Below, piece by piece: positions 6,493-7,835 of a DNA stretch of 7,835 bases. A program made the position numbers and the translations under genes. Origin of the DNA: JBFWML01 sp050251635 (GTDB lineage Bacteria > Campylobacterota > Campylobacteria > Campylobacterales > SZUA-545); assembly GCA_050251635.1 (NCBI GenBank), contig JBFWML010000064.1:1-7835 (forward strand). The letters are read 5' to 3'. The notes under the pieces are model-generated. The model had not been told where the DNA came from, did not search any database, and worked only from the letters and a program-made list of their open reading frames with translations. Numbering within the stretch: the stretch's first letter is position 1; each line of letters opens with the position of its first letter.

Positions 6493-6772
6493 TGTGGGTA
6501 GCCGGGTTTTGGCGGGTGTCCAAAATGGCGGTGACAATGGCGGAGCTGCCCGAAATTTTGTAGTAGATGGCATAGGGAAAACGGCGCGATAAGAGCCTGA
6601 AATGGCCGTAATGCCGGGAGTGAATGCCTGCGAAAAACACCAGCGAGTCGATTTCGCTCAAGAGCGTATCGGTGCAATAATCACCCAGCCCCAAACTGAT
6701 GGAATTGTAAAAATCTCTGGCAGCTTCAAGGTCGTTGTAGGCGGAAGGAAGAAGAAAAACACGGTAGATCAT
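6476..6772 (-). CDS. Type II toxin, ParE/RelE family
   Basis: This 98-residue protein has the compact ParE/RelE fold pattern. It starts with the strand MIYRVFLLPSAYNDLEAARD, with the Asp-Leu-Glu-Ala-Ala-Arg helix, followed by FYNSISLGLGDYC (21-33). The conserved core RRFPYAIYY is at 63-71, and the last strand ILDTRQNP at 83-90 corresponds to the usual VLHxRRDP. Family members either poison gyrase (ParE) or cut mRNA on the ribosome (RelE). The RRFPYAIYY/DTRQNP pattern leans to ParE-like, but the target cannot be read with certainty. The usual His of the last strand is replaced by Asp85. Its ATG overlaps the antitoxin stop as ATGA (6772-6769). Its 3' end overlaps msrQ by 17 bp in antisense with no terminator between them. 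The domain is intact, so it may be active. Confidence 0.88.
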   Translation of the reverse strand: MIYRVFLLPSAYNDLEAARDFYNSISLGLGDYCTDTLLSEIDSLVFFAGIHSRHYGHFRLLSRRFPYAIYYKISGSSAIVTAILDTRQNPATHINRLA

Positions 6773-6978
6773 TTTCGAAGCGACGATCTGACCTCCTCAA
6801 GCGAAAGCCATTTGTCTTTATCTTGAAACTCGCCATCGCGCGACTTGAGCACCTCTTCGTGCCATGCGGGCGATTCAAACTGCTTTCCCTCGCGGTAGAG
6901 CGCATCACAGACGCCTTCAAGTAGCTGGATTTTGTCCGAAAGGGGAAGGCTATCGATCTGCGCGGTTTCAACTGGCAT
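6769..6978 (-). CDS. Antitoxin of the addiction-module (Unstab_antitox) family
   Basis: This 69-residue antitoxin fits the PF09720/TIGR02574 addiction-module pattern: IDSLPLSDKIQLLEGVCDAL (8-27), a middle SPAWHEEVLKSRDGEF (36-51) and the closing WLSLEEVRSSLRK (57-69), where the Trp-x-x-x-Glu-Glu-Val-Arg stretch is diagnostic. It should bind and neutralise the toxin encoded just downstream, and it may repress its own promoter. I chose ATG at 6978 (MPVETAQ): AAAGGG lies 6 bases upstream. The frame stays open to an ATG at 7059, but that extension runs through the -10 element and into an inverted repeat, so it is not coding. Order (antitoxin first) and the 4-base overlap with the toxin are typical. 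Confidence 0.85.
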   Translation of the reverse strand: MPVETAQIDSLPLSDKIQLLEGVCDALYREGKQFESPAWHEEVLKSRDGEFQDKDKWLSLEEVRSSLRK

Positions 6979-7006
6979 GACTAACCCTTTCGATTTGGAT
7001 TCGGGC

Positions 7007-7015
7007 ATTTTAGCA
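7007..7015 (-). promoter_or_regulatory. Extended -10 promoter of the toxin-antitoxin operon
   Basis: On the minus strand this reads TGCTAAAAT, identical to the element before the DUF4396 operon. The predicted start of transcription is near 7000, giving a leader of about 22 bases with the ribosome site in it. No convincing -35 is seen; the place where it would lie is inside a tandem 13-bp repeat (7017-7042) that might act as an operator. Confidence 0.55.
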
Positions 7016-7016
7016 C

Positions 7017-7042
7017 GATCTGGGGTCGCGATCTGTGGTCGC
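7017..7042. repeat. Tandem 13-bp direct repeat upstream of the antitoxin promoter
   Basis: Two adjacent units, GATCTGGGGTCGC (7017-7029) and GATCTGTGGTCGC (7030-7042), differ at one base. They abut the -10 element on the side where the antitoxin operon's -35 should be. They could be an operator for the toxin-antitoxin complex or part of the neighbouring repeat element. Confidence 0.6.
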
Positions 7043-7104
7043 GTCTTGAATCTTAACATCGCGAATCGGGTGGAGACCCAAAATGTTAAAATTCAAGACC
7101 TGAC
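7038..7104. repeat. Imperfect 22-bp inverted repeat with 23-bp loop
   Basis: The arm at 7038-7059 is the reverse complement of the arm at 7083-7104 with three mismatches in 22 positions; the central core GTCTTGAAT pairs with ATTCAAGAC. The 23-base loop (7060-7082) carries no gene. The form resembles REP-like or transposon-end palindromes scattered between genes, but no transposase is present in the window. Just right of it come TCAATCTT twice at 10-bp spacing (7107-7114, 7117-7124) and AAAGTAGCC (7125-7133). The remaining 7134-7209 shows nothing I can name. Confidence 0.65.
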
Positions 7105-7209
7105 CCTCAATCTTGCTCAATCTTAAAGTAGCCAGTTTCCGTTTTTCAAAGACGGCAATCCGAACAGTATGACGATCGAACACGCCAAACCAAAACGTGC
7201 AGGGAGCTT

Positions 7210-7314
7210 TTAGTGGGTATGGGGCTTGTGGTCTTTTCCCCCGAAAGCTTTAGCCATATAGAAAAACATCGAAACCGCCATAACGCCCAGCACAGTTAAA
7301 ACCAGTTCGGCCAT
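7210..7314 (-). CDS. 34-residue single-helix membrane protein
   Basis: This very short gene encodes MAELVLTVLGVMAVSMFFYM followed by AKAFGGKDHKPHTH. Residues 3-22 form one membrane helix, and the tail is polar with three His and two Lys. GGAGGAG (7326-7320 on this strand) lies 5 bases before the ATG, a strong ribosome site. The ATG shares one base with the stop of the upstream 76-residue gene (TGATG), so the two are translated together. A small helix with a His-rich tail could be a subunit or regulator of a larger membrane complex, but no partner is visible. It resembles the small CcoQ-like subunits only in size, so I give no name. The overlap and ribosome site make it likely to be a real gene. 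Confidence 0.65.
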   Translation of the reverse strand: MAELVLTVLGVMAVSMFFYMAKAFGGKDHKPHTH

Positions 7315-7544
7315 CACAACTCCTCCAATTCATCTGTTTTGTTTCTGATCGTCCGCACAATAACTATTCCGGTCAATATAAAACCAGCCATCAGCACCGC
7401 CGAGAACCAGAACACAAAATCCAAATCGCCGCTACGGTACATCCCGCCCAGCGCACCACCCAAGCTCAAAACAAAAACACTAACGATACTCAACCCTATC
7501 CGCAACGAGTTGAGTGACTCTTTTATTTTGTCCAGTTTGCTCAT
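7314..7544 (-). CDS. 76-residue two-helix membrane protein
   Basis: This small membrane protein opens with a charged amphipathic stretch (MSKLDKIKESLNSLR). Two helices follow, about 16-34 and 43-64, and it ends in an acidic tail (RNKTDELEEL). The layout matches small hypothetical proteins that I recall from Campylobacterota and some other proteobacteria, which begin MxKLDKIKEE and end with a Lys/Glu-rich tail; this is recalled pattern only. There is no Shine-Dalgarno before the ATG. Instead a good promoter places the first transcribed base on the A of the ATG, so the mRNA is probably leaderless. It overlaps the 34-residue gene by one base at its stop. Function unknown. Confidence 0.7.
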   Translation of the reverse strand: MSKLDKIKESLNSLRIGLSIVSVFVLSLGGALGGMYRSGDLDFVFWFSAVLMAGFILTGIVIVRTIRNKTDELEEL

Positions 7545-7550
7545 GGGGCT

Positions 7551-7579
7551 ATTGTATCAAGGGGATTGCGGGAAGTAAA
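7551..7579 (-). promoter_or_regulatory. Sigma-70-type promoter predicting a leaderless mRNA
   Basis: On the minus strand there is TTTACT (7579-7574), a 17-base spacer, and TACAAT (7556-7551) with an upstream TGa, so an extended -10. Counting the usual seven bases from the end of the -10 puts +1 at 7544, which is the A of the ATG of the 76-residue gene. The absence of a ribosome site in the CCCC just before that ATG fits. Confidence 0.6.
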
Positions 7580-7606
7580 GAGAAGATGGTTGATTGTTGT
7601 TTTGTG

Positions 7607-7695
7607 TTAAAAAAGTAGCCTGTCCCCATTTATCCATTTATCATTTATATGTCCCCATTTACCCATTTATTAAAAAAGTAGCCTGTCCCCATTTA
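7607..7695. repeat. Two exact 26-bp direct repeats around an AT-rich CATTTA cluster
   Basis: The 26 bases at 7607-7632 recur exactly at 7670-7695; each contains AAAAAAGTAGCCTGTCCCC. GTCCCCATTTA occurs three times (7622-7632, 7651-7661, 7685-7695), and the core CATTTA occurs six times between 7627 and 7695 at uneven spacing. There is no open frame of note here. The stretch could be debris of duplicated mobile-element ends or protein-binding sites. The spacing is too irregular for a CRISPR array. Confidence 0.75.
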
Positions 7696-7835
7696 CTCGT
7701 ATCATCCACAAAGTTGCCACTCAGTAGGATATTTCCGGAGAGTTAATCGAATACACATCGAAAGTAGCCTGAGGCGATTAAGCGTCAGCCTGTGGGACAG
7801 CTGGATGGTAGAAGGAAAAACTTGTGTGGCAACTG
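7696..7835. other. Noncoding right edge with short inverted repeat, possible structured RNA
   Basis: No gene is visible. AGTTGCCAC at 7712-7720 pairs with GTGGCAACT at 7826-7834, enclosing about 105 bases. Inside are AAAGTAGCCTG (7761-7771), the same motif as in the 26-bp repeats, and a small CTGT-GGG-ACAG hairpin (7790-7800). The tone of the sequence is a little like the RNA part of a group II intron, but no GTGYG boundary or reverse transcriptase is visible, so this is a weak guess. The window ends inside the element. Confidence 0.35.

Noticed and set aside
6979..7059. N-terminal extension of the antitoxin from an ATG at 7059
   Set aside because: It runs through the extended -10 and into the inverted repeat; ATG at 6978 has AAAGGG at 6 bases and gives the family-typical length.
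7210..7314. CcoQ-like cytochrome oxidase subunit
   Set aside because: Size and one helix fit, but there are no oxidase genes nearby and no diagnostic motif, so a name is not justified.
7339..7578. 79-residue plus-strand open frame
   Set aside because: It is antisense to the 76-residue membrane gene, which has a good promoter and a coupled downstream gene.
7607..7695. CRISPR array or plasmid-type iterons
   Set aside because: Only two long copies exist with one 37-bp gap, the short units are unevenly spaced, and there are no cas or replication genes.

Overview
This 7.8 kb window looks like chromosomal DNA from a Gram-negative, probably proteobacterial host. The evidence is a complete MsrP/MsrQ pair with a Tat signal, a lipobox lipoprotein and Sec-type signal peptides. 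Two extended -10 elements (TGcTAAAAT) without a clear -35, and a pair of very small membrane genes of a kind I associate with sulfur-oxidising Campylobacterota, lean towards that phylum. The fairly GC-rich core (about 1.3-6.5 kb) is unusual for it, so the assignment stays open. The two flanks are visibly more AT-rich than the core and carry accessory-type genes and repeats.

Layout. 47-535 (+): orphan secreted protein, facing across a 9-bp hairpin a minus-strand pair made of sigZ (1319-1891) and an unrecognised 228-residue gene (570-1256). 1969-2776 (+): a two-gene membrane operon, a small two-helix protein followed by a His-rich DUF4396 protein, divergent from sigZ across 77 bp. 2785-4924 (-): a tightly packed operon of a class I glutamine amidotransferase-like protein, an FMN split-barrel (PNPOx-like) protein and a two-domain LEA2/WHy lipoprotein. 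4991-6492 (+): msrP-msrQ, divergent from that operon across 66 bp. 6476-6978 (-): a type II toxin-antitoxin module of the addiction-module/ParE-RelE class whose toxin gene overlaps the 3' end of msrQ. 6979-7209: noncoding, with an imperfect 22-bp inverted repeat and a tandem 13-bp repeat. 7210-7544 (-): two tiny overlapping membrane-protein genes with a promoter that predicts a leaderless mRNA. 7545-7835: noncoding, with two exact 26-bp direct repeats, further short repeats and a possibly structured end.

How the genes may work together. MsrPQ repairs oxidised methionine in periplasmic proteins using electrons from the quinone pool. The neighbouring FMN protein, lipoprotein and a sigma factor with two Cys-Cys pairs make an envelope or redox-stress theme plausible, but this is inferred from neighbourhood only. 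The right flank reads as an accessory zone (toxin-antitoxin, small membrane genes, repeated short sequences) that has collected repeat or mobile-element debris. I see no CRISPR array, tRNA, rRNA, or recognisable transposase or integrase gene.
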